Source: an uncultured Candidatus Altimarinota bacterium
GTDB lineage: Bacteria > Patescibacteriota > Gracilibacteria > BD1-5 > UBA6164
Length of the DNA stretch: 64,000 bases
Direction of reading: 5' to 3'
NCBI GenBank assembly: GCA_938015455.1
Contig: CALLPL010000004.1
Location: 35,332 to 99,331, forward strand
The notes beneath the pieces are model-generated. The model made no database searches. It was given only the letters and a program-made list of their open reading frames with translations, and was not told the origin of the DNA. This document shows, one piece after another, positions 33,996 through 44,109 of this stretch. How positions within the stretch are numbered: position 1 is the stretch's first letter; every line of letters begins with the position of its first letter. The translations under genes were made by a program, and so were the position numbers.

Positions 33996-34205
33996 ATGCC
34001 TGCAAATAAGAGACCAAGACGATTAAATTATTCGGTTAATAAGAAAGGGCCAGTTACAGGAGGTAAGGTTGGAAAAGCAGTTTCTCACTACAAGTCTTTG
34101 CAAAAAAGACAAGCATTTGAAGGAGAGACTAAATGGATCATAAATGCTATGAAAATAGTGCTTGTGAAACTCAAGAAATATGGAATAAATCCTAAAACAA
34201 TATAG
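33996..34205 (+). CDS. Small basic protein, possibly ribosome-associated
   Basis: 69 aa, starting MPANKRPRRLNYSVNKK and strongly basic (Lys/Arg throughout) with a predicted helix in the second half (WIINAMKIVLVKLKKYG). It lies among translation genes, between tRNA-Ala and tuf. Size, charge and location suggest an RNA-binding or ribosomal protein, but I do not recognise the family. It has no UGA codon. Confidence 0.5.
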   Translation: MPANKRPRRLNYSVNKKGPVTGGKVGKAVSHYKSLQKRQAFEGETKWIINAMKIVLVKLKKYGINPKTI

Positions 34206-34208
34206 ATT

Positions 34209-34295
34209 ATGCCACGACTTACAGGACATGCACACAGAAAGCTCAGAAGAGCAATAAAGATCATTGAGAAAAAAGTAAAAAAAGCGAGAAGTTAG
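34209..34295 (+). CDS. Very small basic peptide, unknown
   Basis: A 28-codon ORF starting MPRLTGHAHRKLRRAIKII and ending KKARS, with more than a third Lys or Arg. It begins 3 bases after the stop of the 69-aa ORF, which suggests coupling. It could be a short ribosomal protein or a chance ORF; the MP- start and basic helix match its neighbour. Confidence 0.35.
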   Translation: MPRLTGHAHRKLRRAIKIIEKKVKKARS

Positions 34296-34363
34296 AATTG
34301 ATTTTCTCCTCTTTTTTCTTACAGTTACTACACTTTTAATTTTAATTATTTATTTTTTCTATT

Positions 34364-35560
34364 ATGGCTTTTGATAGATCTAAGGCACACATGAATGTTG
34401 GTACTATTGGTCACGTTGATCATGGAAAGACTACTACTACTGCTGGTATATCTGCAGTTTTAAACGCTAAATTTGGTGGTGGTGAAGGAGTAAGAGACTT
34501 CGCATCAATCGATAACGCTCCAGAAGAGAGAGAGAGAGGTATTACTATTAATACTTCACACGTTGAGTATGAAACAGAAGCAAGACACTACGCTCATGTA
34601 GACTGTCCTGGGCATGCTGATTATGTAAAAAATATGATTACAGGTGCTGCTCAAATGGATGCTGCAATACTTGTATGTGCTGCAACTGATGGACCTATGG
34701 CTCAAACTCGAGAACATATTCTTCTTGCAAGACAAGTAGGTGTTCCATATATCGTTGTATTCCTCAATAAATGTGACATGGTTGATGATGCTGAAATGCT
34801 CGACCTTGTTGAAATGGAAATAAGAGATCTTCTTTCTAAATATGACTTCCCAGGTGATGATACTCCAGTTATTAGAGGTTCAGGGCTTGTTGCTCTAGAA
34901 AACCCTACTGATATGGATAAAGAACATGGAGCTAAATGTGTTATTGAACTTTTCGAAGAACTTGAGAAATTTGTTCCTGTTCCAGAAAGAGATCTTGAAA
35001 AAGATTTCCTTATGCCAGTAGAGGATGTATTCTCAATTAAAGGACGTGGTACAGTTGTTACAGGGAAGATTGAACAAGGGGTAATTAACATTGGTGACGA
35101 TATTGAAATCGTTGGTATTAGAGATACTGGAAAATCTACTGTTACTGGAGTTGAAATGTTCCATAAACAACTTGAAAGAGGAGAAGCTGGTGATAATGCT
35201 GGTCTTCTACTCAGAGGTATAGAAAGAGAAGATATCGAAAGAGGACAAGTTCTTGCTAAGCCGGGATCTATTAAGCCTCACACAAAATTTGAATGTGAAG
35301 TATATGTTCTCTCAAAAGATGAAGGAGGAAGACATACACCATTCTTTAAAGGATATAAACCACAATTCTATTTCCGAACTACAGATGTTACTGGTGATAT
35401 TGAATTACCTGCTGGAGTTGAAATGGTTATGCCTGGTGATAATATCCAAATGACGGTTGATCTCCAAGTACCTATTGCGATGACTGAAGGACTCAGATTC
35501 GCAATCAGAGAAGGTGGTCGAACTGTTGGATCTGGAGTTGTTGCTAAAATACACGCATAA
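34364..35560 (+). CDS. tuf: Elongation factor Tu
   Basis: 398 aa GTPase delivering aminoacyl-tRNA. G1 GHVDHGKT, switch [14 protein letters not shown]3 [13 protein letters not shown]4 NKCD and G5 GSGL (usually GSAL) are all present, and domains 2 and 3 are complete to VVAKIHA. About 40 glycines are encoded and none uses UGA, unlike most genes here. The leader is AT-rich (TTTTTTCTATT before ATG) with no Shine-Dalgarno sequence. rpsJ follows after a hairpin. Confidence 0.99.
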   Translation: MAFDRSKAHMNVGTIGHVDHGKTTTTAGISAVLNAKFGGGEGVRDFASIDNAPEERERGITINTSHVEYETEARHYAHVDCPGHADYVKNMITGAAQMDAAILVCAATDGPMAQTREHILLARQVGVPYIVVFLNKCDMVDDAEMLDLVEMEIRDLLSKYDFPGDDTPVIRGSGLVALENPTDMDKEHGAKCVIELFEELEKFVPVPERDLEKDFLMPVEDVFSIKGRGTVVTGKIEQGVINIGDDIEIVGIRDTGKSTVTGVEMFHKQLERGEAGDNAGLLLRGIEREDIERGQVLAKPGSIKPHTKFECEVYVLSKDEGGRHTPFFKGYKPQFYFRTTDVTGDIELPAGVEMVMPGDNIQMTVDLQVPIAMTEGLRFAIREGGRTVGSGVVAKIHA

Positions 35561-35585
35561 TTCTTGTAAATATTAGTTAATAGAA

Positions 35586-35616
35586 CTCTCTCAATTATAT
35601 AATTTGATTGAGAGAG
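35586..35616 (+). terminator. Hairpin after tuf
   Basis: CTCTCTCAAT and ATTGAGAGAG form a 10-bp stem with an 11-base AT loop. There is no T-run after it, so it may be a processing or attenuating hairpin between tuf and rpsJ rather than a full terminator. Confidence 0.4.
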
Positions 35617-35664
35617 CATATTAGGAAATATCTTAAAAATTTTTAATTACCTTTACCTCTCTCG

Positions 35665-35985
35665 ATGGCTACTAAAAAAGACGGACAAAAAATTAGAATA
35701 TCTGTTAAAGCGTTTGATCACAGACTTTTAGACGATGCGGTACAAAAAATTGTAGATATTGCAAATGATTCAGGAGCTCAAGTTGTAGGACCTATTCCAC
35801 TTCCTACTAAAATTGAGAAAATAACAGTAAATAGATCTACCTTTGTAAATAAAGATGCCAGAGAGCAATTTGAAATTAGAAGGCATAAGAGATTAGTAGA
35901 AATACAAGAACCAACAGCAAAAACTTTAGAGATGCTTCAAGGTATCTCTATACCAAGTGGAGTCGGAGTTGAAATCAAAGCCTAA
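35665..35985 (+). CDS. rpsJ: 30S ribosomal protein uS10
   Basis: 106 aa, full length. It has the family pattern KIRISVKAFDHRLLD, GAQVVGPIPLPTK and the loop HKRLVEIQEPTAKTLE. uS10 contacts 16S rRNA and also serves in Nus antitermination. Order tuf-rpsJ is the classic str/S10 junction, but the S10 operon does not continue after it. All glycines use GGN codons. The ATG follows a CTCTCTCG leader. Confidence 0.97.
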   Translation: MATKKDGQKIRISVKAFDHRLLDDAVQKIVDIANDSGAQVVGPIPLPTKIEKITVNRSTFVNKDAREQFEIRRHKRLVEIQEPTAKTLEMLQGISIPSGVGVEIKA

Positions 35986-36004
35986 TTATTTAAAAATATT
36001 TATC

Positions 36005-36202
36005 ATGTCCAGAGTTTGCGATATAACAGGAAAAAAAACTGCTACTTGAAATAAAAGAAGCCACTCTCTTCGTGCTACAAAGAGAAAATTTTACCCAAAT
36101 CTTTTTTATAAAAAGATAAAGGATCCAGTAACTGGACTTGTATACAGAATACGAGTTTCAGCGAAAGGATTAAAGATTTTAAAGAAAAAGGGGATTTTAT
36201 AG
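36005..36202 (+). CDS. rpmB: 50S ribosomal protein bL28
   Basis: 65 aa. MSRVCDITGKKTATGNKRSHS is the diagnostic bL28 start, followed by RKFYPNLF and YRIRVSAKGLKIL. The glycine in TATGNKR is a UGA codon, so the gene disappears under the standard code. It begins 19 bases after rpsJ. Confidence 0.95.
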
Positions 36203-36216
36203 TCTCTTTTCCATCT

Positions 36217-36301
36217 GCCCAGATGGTGGAATTGGTAGACACGCAGGACTTAAAATCCTGTTCCCTTGGGAGTCCGGGTTCAATCCCCGGTCTGGGCACC
36301 A
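36217..36301 (+). tRNA. tRNA-Leu(TAA)
   Basis: Class II tRNA with acceptor GCCCAGA / TCTGGGC, anticodon TAA in loop CTTAAAA, a variable arm (TTCCCTTGGGAG region) and encoded CCA. It starts 14 bases after the rpmB stop. Confidence 0.97.
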
Positions 36302-36337
36302 AAAAATAAGAAAAATATTTATTATTATTACAGGACT

Positions 36338-36577
36338 ATGTTAAAAATCAGACTTTCAAGAGCAGGAAAGAAAAATATGCCATTTTTTCGAATAGTACTT
36401 ACTGAACATACACGTGCTGCTAAGCACGGATACAAAGAAGTACTTGGATTTTATAACCCTTTCTCAAAAGAGTTTAAAGTAAAAAATGTAGAAAAAATAA
36501 AAGAGTATATCTCTCATGGAGTACAACTTTCTCCAAGAGTTTCAAAGCTGATGGCAGCTAATAATATTACTCTCTAG
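36338..36577 (+). CDS. rpsP: 30S ribosomal protein bS16
   Basis: 79 aa. LKIRLSRAGKKNMPFFRIV and LGFYNPFSKEFKV are standard bS16 signatures, and SHGVQLSPRVSKLM follows the family end pattern. No UGA codons. khpA follows 71 bases later, as in many bacteria (rpsP-ylqC). Confidence 0.97.
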   Translation: MLKIRLSRAGKKNMPFFRIVLTEHTRAAKHGYKEVLGFYNPFSKEFKVKNVEKIKEYISHGVQLSPRVSKLMAANNITL

Positions 36578-36648
36578 TTTTCATTTTTACTACTGAATCA
36601 AAATTATATTTGTACAGTAGTAATTTTTTATTATTATAAATACACATT

Positions 36649-36894
36649 ATGCAAGAAGTTGATTTTTTAAAATACGTTGTTGAGAATATAGTAGAGCATA
36701 TAGATGAAATAAAAATAGAAAAAAAAGATGATGAGCTCGGAACCCTCTTAACGCTAGAGGTACATCCAGATGACATGGGGATCATTATTGGAAAAAAAGG
36801 AAGTACAGTAAATGCTCTTCGCTCAATTCTCAGACTTCAATGAATGAAGCAAGGGAAAAAAGTGACTCTCAAAGTTTTAGAACAAACATTTTAA
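36649..36894 (+). CDS. khpA: KH-domain RNA-binding protein KhpA
   Basis: 81 aa single KH domain. The GxxG loop reads IIIGKKGSTVNALRSI, preceded by the LEVHPDDMG strand. Homologues bind RNA and, with KhpB, affect division. One UGA codon (36841-36843) encodes the glycine after LRLQ. Position after rpsP agrees with the usual order. Confidence 0.93.
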
Positions 36895-36905
36895 CAAACT
36901 AAAGC

Positions 36906-37343
36906 ATGCTTTACGCTACAGTATATGCCGTGAATGAGACTAGTTCGATTTTCCAGTCCAAGATGGATTTTTGAGAGTTGGTTCTTTTAGTAATATCACT
37001 TTTTGTTTTAGCTGCGGGACTTCTTTCGATACTGTTTATTCTTTGGTGAGGACTTCTTCTTATATTATCAGGAGGAAAAGATGATAAAATTAAACCAGCG
37101 ATTAATACGATTCGTTACGCGGTTATTGGAGTTGTAGTAACAGTACTTACTATATTTCTGTTTCCTGTATTTGGGAGACTGCTTGGGCTTGATGTTGAGC
37201 AATACGCAAAACCTCAGCGAATCTTTGAGAAAATAGAGGAGATAGGAGATAAAGTATTCTGATGATCTTCTACTAACACTTCTCCTAGTTCATGATGAGC
37301 AGAATCGCTCGATGATTTTCCTGCAGATTTCTCAGATCTATAA
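36906..37343 (+). CDS. T4SS-pilin-like two-TM membrane protein
   Basis: 145 aa. Two hydrophobic helices (about residues 24-52 and 70-92) flank a GGLLLILSGGKDDKIKPA loop and IRYAVIGVVVTVL, a pattern frequent in pilin-like proteins of CPR genomes (VirB2/TrbC-like). The C-terminal tail is acidic, Ser/Gly-rich and disordered. No other secretion gene is adjacent. The family call is by pattern and moderate. Confidence 0.6.
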
Positions 37344-37378
37344 AAAAACTCTCTATCCCTAGAATAGAGAGTTTTTTT
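37342..37378. terminator. Bidirectional terminator
   Basis: ACTCTCTAT / ATAGAGAGT stem with a 7-base loop, flanked by A-run and T-run, sits between the convergent pilin-like gene and the DivIC-like gene and can serve both. Confidence 0.9.
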
Positions 37379-37790
37379 ATCTTGTATCTTTTCCAAAGAT
37401 AAAATACATCCATTTTTGATAAATACTCATACTCTCGATGAGACTTTTTTCGTCTAGGAGACTTTGAGGAGCTTCTATCCTGGATGGTGACTCACTCTGA
37501 ACCTGAGTATACTTATTATATTTTTCCTCTTCAATCAGGAACACAACTCTCTCTCCAGGATTTCTCATTCATTGCTGAGATTTAAGTATTTTATTTTTAT
37601 AAGCTTTTGTTTCTCTATTTTTAAGTATATCTTGGGTAAGATCTATTTTTTTCTGGAGTAAGATATTTGTCTCATTAATGCTCTCAGTATAGCGATATAC
37701 TCTGTATTCATCGTATTTATCATCTAATACGAGAAATATGAGATATAGTAGACTAATGATTAGAAGGATAAACATATACTGTTTCTTCAT
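37377..37790 (-). CDS. Septum formation initiator, DivIC/FtsB-like
   Basis: 137 aa. An N-terminal TM helix (MKKQYMFILLIISLLYLIFLV) is followed by a coiled coil (ESINETNILLQKKIDLTQ) and the characteristic end QGMRNPGERVVFLIEE, which corresponds to the G-x-x-P-G-E motif of FtsB/DivIC. The glycine of that motif is a UGA codon. An extra C-terminal 45 residues extend beyond the usual family end. It is predicted to join FtsL and FtsQ homologues at the divisome. It is divergent from the FecR gene. Confidence 0.8.
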
Positions 37791-37836
37791 ATTTTTTGAT
37801 TTTTTTAATTTTCTCGTATGATGAGAGTAATATTTT

Positions 37837-39156
37837 ATGAGTGTTAGTATAATGAAAAAGCCAAAAAATAAATTTATTCTTGCAGTGATTTGTATTATTG
37901 TACTTATTATTTTTTCACAGGTATATATTGCGTTCTCTCACTCAAATACTGATACAAATTCCTACTTAACTCTCGTCGAAGGAAAAGGAACACTAAATGA
38001 AGACCTTATTGAACTTCAGCAAAAGTATGTTCTTAGTTCGTGAGACAAGATACGCATTATTTGAGATTCAAGCCTTGCTGTTGTTGAATGGTGAGATGGG
38101 AGTCTTACGAGACTAGGTTGAAACACAAAAATCTCTATAGATCAAAATCAGATATCAAGAGATTATAGTACTATTAATATTTCATTTCAGCTTATTGCTT
38201 GAAAAACTTGGTCAAATGTTGTTTCTTTTATCGGGAAGGACTCCTCATTCATACAAAACTTTGAATGAGTTGAAGCCTGAGTTAGAGGGACCGTCTTTGA
38301 TGTTGACCTCGATAAAGACTACATACGTGTTTCAGATCATCAAGTTGAGCTTACATTAGAATCATGAGAAGAGATAGTAGTTAGTGAAGGATCAGTACTT
38401 AATACCTCTAATTTCTCTCTTATTGAAATTGAAGAATTTCTGCGAAATATACAAGATAGTACATGGACACAGTTAAATGAAAAGTTTGATAGTGAATATA
38501 TTAGTGCTCTTAAACAGGGACTCAAAAAGTCTCTCCAAGACTCAAATCCTCTTTCATATGTTCTTCCACTTGTTTCTAAGAAACATAAACTTTTACAAGC
38601 ACTCAAGGGAAGCGATAATTATTCTGAGATACAGGCTATAGTAGATACCATTGAGACATGAGAGAGAGAAGAAGTATATACGGCAGTAGTTTCGGAATAT
38701 CAAAATATTAATTTTGTCTCAGCGCGTGACTATGAGTTTTATAAAAGAAAGGTTTTTTATAAAAAAGTTATGATAGCGCTAGGAGAGGAGCAAGATACAG
38801 AAGCTTTAGTCAGAACGAGTGTGTATGATTTGCAGGATATGCTGCAACTTGGAGATATGCAAGCAGCAAAAGAAACTCTTTCATTTCTTGGAGAGCACAA
38901 AAATATTCTTCCAAGTATTGATAGTTCATTTCTTTGATCTGAGCTTGAGAAACTACCAACAAAGCTTAAAGAAGAATTCCAAACAAGCCTTTCTGGATTC
39001 GAGGGCTTACTTGATTTCCAGCTCCCAAAGGTACCAAGTATAGACGTATGAACATTAGAAGATAAAGCCAGAGATGGTCTTCGCTCTATTGACGAATGAG
39101 TACAAGATTTTATTGGAAATAAAGCAGGAAACCTCCTAGATCAATTTTCAAGATAG
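37837..39156 (+). CDS. FecR-domain membrane protein
   Basis: 439 aa from ATG 37837; an in-frame ATG at 37852 (MKKPKNKFILAV) is equally possible and gives a more usual signal anchor. One N-terminal TM helix (FILAVICIIVLIIFSQVYIAF) is followed by a FecR domain: LSSGDKIRIIGDSSLAVVEWGDGSLTRLG and GVEAGVRGTVFDVDLD. The remaining 250 residues are charged and helical. FecR domains outside TonB systems are often paired with CHASE2-cyclases, as here: the cyclase starts 4 bases after this stop. Confidence 0.85.
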
Positions 39157-39160
39157 CTTC

Positions 39161-41215
39161 ATGAATACGCTTCTCAAAAATAAGAACATTCTCACGGTTA
39201 TTATTTCCTGTGTGATAGTATTAGTTCTCCTTATGAGTTCTTCTTTCTTTCATGTTCTTAATAAATCTATACAAAATAAGTATTACAGCATTAAGAATGA
39301 AATCATATGACTGCATGCTAACCCCCATATCGTTGTAGTTGAGATTGATGATGAGAGCTTTAAAGAGATTTGAAAGTTTCCTTTTTCACGCTCTGTGTAC
39401 GGGACTATATTAGATAATCTGAAAAAATATGATACTGCGACTATAGCGTTTGATCTATTATTTCTTGATCCATCTGAATCAAAGGGAGATACGGATTTAG
39501 CAGAAGCTATTTCTAGAACTAATAATGTTATATTATGATCAGCTCTTACAAGTAAAAGAGAAATACAAACCCCTTTCTCATGACTTGATAATACTGGATA
39601 TAAATCATGATTTCTCTCTCCAAATATCAATAGTTCAAACAGAACAGTATATTCATTTTCTCCATTAATAGAAACAGCAGATGCAAGTATACACGAGCAT
39701 TTTTCTATAAAAATCTTCAGATCGTTTTATAATTATCTATATAATAATAATGATCTTTCATGAACCTGAAAGTATAGTTCTTCTCATTATGATCTTTCTG
39801 AGAATATTTCTTTTCCACTAGCACAAGATAATTCTCAAGAAATCCTGATAAACTTTATTCCCAAAGAGGAATTTACCCGTATCTCATTGAAGGACCTATA
39901 TCTCACAGATCGTCTACGTCAAATAGACAGAGAGATTTGACTAAAAGACTCTATATTACTTATTTGACCTGCTGCTGAGGGACTTAAGGATGAGTTTTTT
40001 ACTCCTAATGGGGTAGAATATGGAGTATATATTCACGCAAATATATTAAATACCTTTCTTTCGGGAAAGTATATGACCTACTTTCATAAACAGCTTGAGT
40101 GGCTCATGATATTTTTTCTCATAATTTTATCTGTATCTGTAAATCTATCTTCTTCTAATAAAGTACTTATTTTTAGTAATGGAGCCATAGTTCTGGTGTT
40201 TTGGTTTATTATACCTCTTTCTATACTCCTTGGAACAAATCTTATTCTTAATTATCCCTCAGAGATTATTTTTTCTCTGCTTCTCGCGTTTAGTTCTGCA
40301 AATATAGTAAAATATCTCATAGAAGACGCGAATAAACAAAAGCTCAATAAAGCCTTGAGCGAATATGTAAGTTCTAATATAGCGTCTGAAATTTTAGAAG
40401 GTGATGGACAAGTAAATCTCGATGGAGAGGAACGTGAGCTCGTATGTTTTTTTTCAGATATAGAAGGTTTTACTACTCTCAGTGAGAGACTTTCTCCTCA
40501 AGAATTAGTTTCATTCTTGCGAGAATACCTTTCAGCTATGACCTCAATTATTATGGATCAACAGGGGCATGTTGATAAATTCGAAGGAGATGCTGTAATG
40601 GCCATGTGGGGGGCCTTTACTGGTCATTCAAAATCTGACTTTGTTCATGCCTGTGACTCAGCATTACTTCAACAGCAATCTTTGGATAGTATTAATGCAA
40701 AATGGAGTAAAAAACTTGGTTCTTCTGTACGTGCACGTATGTGACTTCACTCAGGAAAAGCTATAGTTGGAAATATAGGGGCAGTTTGAAAGAAGATGGA
40801 TTTCACAGCCCTTTGAGATAATGTAAATCTTGCGTCTCGTCTTGAATGAGTGAATAAGTACTATGGAACGTATATTTGTGTCAGTGAGATAATATATCTC
40901 TCTGTAAAAGAGTTTTATATATTTCGTTATCTCGATGAAATACAGGTAAAATGAAAGGATATTCCTGTAAAAATTTATGAGCTCATATGAAAGCCTTGAG
41001 AAGTTTCATCAGAGAAAAAAGAGTTTGCAGACGGTTTTAATGGAGCTACTCGCTTATACTTAGCCAGAAAGTTTGCAGACGCAAAAGACATATTTGAGAG
41101 ATTGTCTCTAAAGGATGATGTTCCTACAAAAATTTATATAGATCGTTGCAGTGAATATATTGAAAATCCTCCTGGAGATGATTGGAATGGAGTGAGTAGA
41201 ATGACAGAGAAGTAA
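39161..41215 (+). CDS. CHASE2-domain class III adenylate/guanylate cyclase
   Basis: 684 aa. An N-terminal TM helix (about 10-30) leads to an extracellular CHASE2 domain (about 45-300; VVVEIDDESFKEIGKFPFSR, IAFDLLFLD, YGVYIHANILNT). Three TM helices follow (about 312-395), then a linker helix and a class III cyclase domain (about 420-590). Metal aspartates are visible at residue 433 (FFSDIEGFTTLSERLS) and 477 (DKFEGDAVMAMWG), with MDFTALGDNVNLASRLEG after. The Lys in DKFEGD and the Thr in FTALGD fit ATP as substrate. The FecR protein is coupled upstream. It converges on mscS with a one-base gap. Confidence 0.92.
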
Positions 41216-41216
41216 T

Positions 41217-42068
41217 TTATACCTCAACTTCGGTTGGAGCTCCTTCTGGCCACTTGTTTTCATAATAGTGATGAATATCTTGCTGCGGGAAAGGGATTTC
41301 TATATTTGCTGTATCAAATTCTTTTTTCGCAGATTCATTAATATCATAGCGAATACGGAAACTGTCTGGGGTAAGCGCCCAAAATCGACATCTCATTATT
41401 ATAGCGCTATCTCAAAGTTCATGCACGAGAACTCGAGGATTTGGATCTTGGGGAATATCTTTATGTTCATGAAGTATTTCTAGAAGTATATCTCGAACGG
41501 TATCTATGTCTGTATCATAAGCTACTCCTATATCTACGTCTACTCTACGTTTTTCGAGGCCAGAGTAGTTATCAATAGCTCCGTTAGAAAGTTCTCCATT
41601 TGGAAGTATTACGAGTCTGTCATCACGTGTTTTAAGAATAGTGTTAAATATCTGAATTTGTTCAACATATCACTCTCAGAGAGAGCTTACAATATAATCT
41701 CAAACCTTGAATGGTTTAAAAAAGAGTATAAGGACTCCTCCCGCAAAGTTCGCAAGACTTCCCTGAAGCGCAAGTCCTATAGCGAGACCTGCAGCTCAGA
41801 GTATTGCTATAAACGAGGTCATTTGTACTCCCACCATCCCAGCTACTGTTATAAAGAGGAGTATTTTCAAGATAATACTTATAAGGCTATGTAAAAACCC
41901 TACGAGAGATTGATCAAGTTTTTGGTGCTTGAATGCTTTATCTAAAACTCGTACGATTCGTTTAATAATAAATAAACCAATAAAGAGAGTTACAATAGCA
42001 AGAAGTACTTGAGGGACGTAGTTAATAGCAAGTTCTATAGCAATATCAATGTACTTTTGAATATCCAT
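41217..42068 (-). CDS. mscS: Small-conductance mechanosensitive channel MscS
   Basis: 283 aa. Three N-terminal TM helices (about 15-40, 65-90, 92-115) lead to the pore helix with [18 protein letters not shown], where one glycine is a UGA codon. The beta domain follows ([38 protein letters not shown]) and then the alpha/beta C-terminal domain ([19 protein letters not shown]). It relieves hypo-osmotic stress. It is tail-to-tail with the cyclase gene. Confidence 0.95.
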
Positions 42069-42159
42069 AGCTTGGTGAGAGGTTAGGCATTAATACATAG
42101 AGTATATATTTTAGATGAGAGCTATCAAGATATCTTATGTGAATTTACAAAGCAATGTA

Positions 42160-42855
42160 TTAAACCCAAGCCCCTTTTTTTATTCATAGCAAATATTCTA
42201 CACGTGCTGGAGTTCATCACGCATATCTGTTTGAACAGTCTCATTCCCACCTCCTTTCTATTTCAAAAAACTTTTCGAAATGAGGTCTTATTTTTGGAGC
42301 ATAGTCTGGCCCTTTTACAACTATTCTTCAATTTATACCTAGTAGCTCGTATATTCTTTCGGTTTCTTTGTATTGGAGATTGGATCAAGTATCTGGATCA
42401 GGATCTTGAAAAATATTTGAAACAGCAAAGTCTAAGGGAGCTCATCATAGAGAGTCTTCAAGTCCTTGCTTGTTTGTAAAGTGACTAGGTATGTTTAATG
42501 TAGGTATATTTCTAGTAAGTTCTTCTTTCGAATGCCCCAATGCTATGTCGCATATATCATTAAAGAATACTTCAGTTATCTTTTTCTCTTTCACTAAATC
42601 ATAGCAGACCATTATGATTCACAATACTCCGTTTCAACTTGCATGATCTAGAACTCTTCACTCAATAAGCCCTTCATCTATGAGAAACATGAGTATATTT
42701 CATAGGGTATGCCCTACAACGCTAGTAGGGTAGATTGGGTCTTTTCAGTCTAAAATTCCTGCTATAAGGTCCCTTTCGCTGCTTATTGCATAATTACACT
42801 TTCACATCTTTCAAACTCTATCAGGGAGACCTATAGAGTCCATTCTTAAAACCAT
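42160..42855 (-). CDS. Class I methyltransferase-like protein
   Basis: 231 aa. A Rossmann motif I is visible as RVLDHASGNGVLGIIM, followed by EVFFNDICDIAL (motif II region) and LDFAVSNIFQDPDPDTG (motif IV position), with a late INGRIVVKG strand. Motif I has His-Ala-Ser where Gly-Cys-Gly is usual, so SAM binding is likely but not certain. About 15 UGA codons occur. The ATG is at 42853-42855, with a second in-frame ATG four codons on. The substrate is unknown. The gene is flanked by mscS and ung on the same strand. Confidence 0.65.
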
Positions 42856-42930
42856 AAAGATTATCAGAAATTAAAAATATAATTTATTTTGTATAAAAAT
42901 TGTATATTTGCAAATATCTTTTTTAAAGAC

Positions 42931-43599
42931 TTACCACTGAATCTCTTCTTCTCCCTGTTCTCTGAGTATTTCATTGATCTGTTTAAAGTGATCGTTCCCG
43001 TAAAAGCCTTGGTGTGCTGAGAATGGTGATGGATGTGGAGATTCAAGTATGTGATGTTTTTTTGTGTTTATAAGTACTTTTTTACTGCGCGCAAAATTTC
43101 CCCAGAGAACAAAGATAATATCTTCTTGCTCCTCAGATATCTTCTCTATTACAGCGTCAGTAAAATTTCCCCAACCGATTTTAGCGTGACTAGCTGGTAG
43201 GGATTTTTCCACTGTTAATATGCTATTGAGCAGTAGTATTCATTGATCAGCCCACTTAAGTAAATTTCCACTTTCTGGCACTTGGAATCGAGGATACTCG
43301 TTTCCGATTTCTTGAAATATATTCCGGAGACTTGGAGGGTGCTTTACCCCATCTTGTACCGAAAAACTCAGTCCATGAGCTTGTCATTCACCATGGTAAG
43401 GGTCTTGGCCAAGTATCACGACTTTGAGAGTATTTACAGGACAATGAGAAAAAGCATTAAATATATGTGCAGGTTTAGGATAGATGATCTTTCCAGCTTC
43501 AATCTCGGACTTTAAGAAACTTTTTATTTCTCAGAAATAGGGTTTTTCAAACTCTTCGCTGAGTAATTTTTTCCAAGAAGCTTCTATTTGTACGACCAT
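42931..43599 (-). CDS. ung: Uracil-DNA glycosylase, family 1
   Basis: 222 aa. The water-activating loop [13 protein letters not shown], the [11 protein letters not shown] segment, the GILLLNS strand and the Leu-intercalation motif [11 protein letters not shown] are all present, together with [13 protein letters not shown]. The second glycine after PYHGE is a UGA codon. It starts [13 protein letters not shown]. Removes uracil from DNA, which matters in an AT-rich genome. Confidence 0.97.
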
Positions 43600-43659
43600 C
43601 GATTTGTAAATATGAAAAAATAGTAATAATATCTCTATCATATCTATAAATTACAAAAT

Positions 43660-44055
43660 ATGAAACATGAAAAAGAACTATGGGGGGAGTTACTTGGTCC
43701 TTATTTTGAGGACTTTTGAGATACACCAGTCCCAGCAAACGAAGTGGAGATAAAAATATTTACAGAAAGGCTAGAAAAATTTGGTGTCCCTAGAGATCAA
43801 ATAGAGAGCATCATAAGTCTTTATGAGTATTCAAGAGAAGTCCAACCTATGGTACATGCAATTGATGACGAGGCTATCTTTGAATGGAAAGAAGAGTGAG
43901 AGCTGTGGCTTGGTCAGCAAGATATGGACATCTTTCGATGGAAAGACGGAAGATTTCACTTATGAGATGCTTCGAATGTAAACTATGGAGATGAGTATGT
44001 TACAGAAGATTATTATTCAATATTGAAAAAAGGATTTGAAGAGTGGGGTTTATAG
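43660..44055 (+). CDS. Small acidic hypothetical protein
   Basis: 131 aa, acidic and rich in Trp and Tyr. MKHEKELWGELLGPYFEDF opens it and the end reads YYSILKKGFEEWGL. The middle DMDIFRWKDGRFHLGDASN shows alternating strands. The composition resembles SMI1/KNR4-like or immunity-type small proteins, but no toxin gene is next to it and I cannot assign a family. It is divergent from ung with a 60-base gap. Confidence 0.65.
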
Positions 44056-44109
44056 GCCTTATATAAAACTAATAGATAACTTATAAGATAAGCTTTATAA
44101 TTTTAAGAT

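Noticed and set aside
42120..42180. Terminator before the methyltransferase-like gene end
   Set aside because: A T-run follows CCCC, but there is no convincing stem next to it.
42204..42479. Plus-strand frame of 91 codons between mscS and ung
   Set aside because: It lies opposite the methyltransferase-like gene, whose minus-strand frame has a recognisable motif I.
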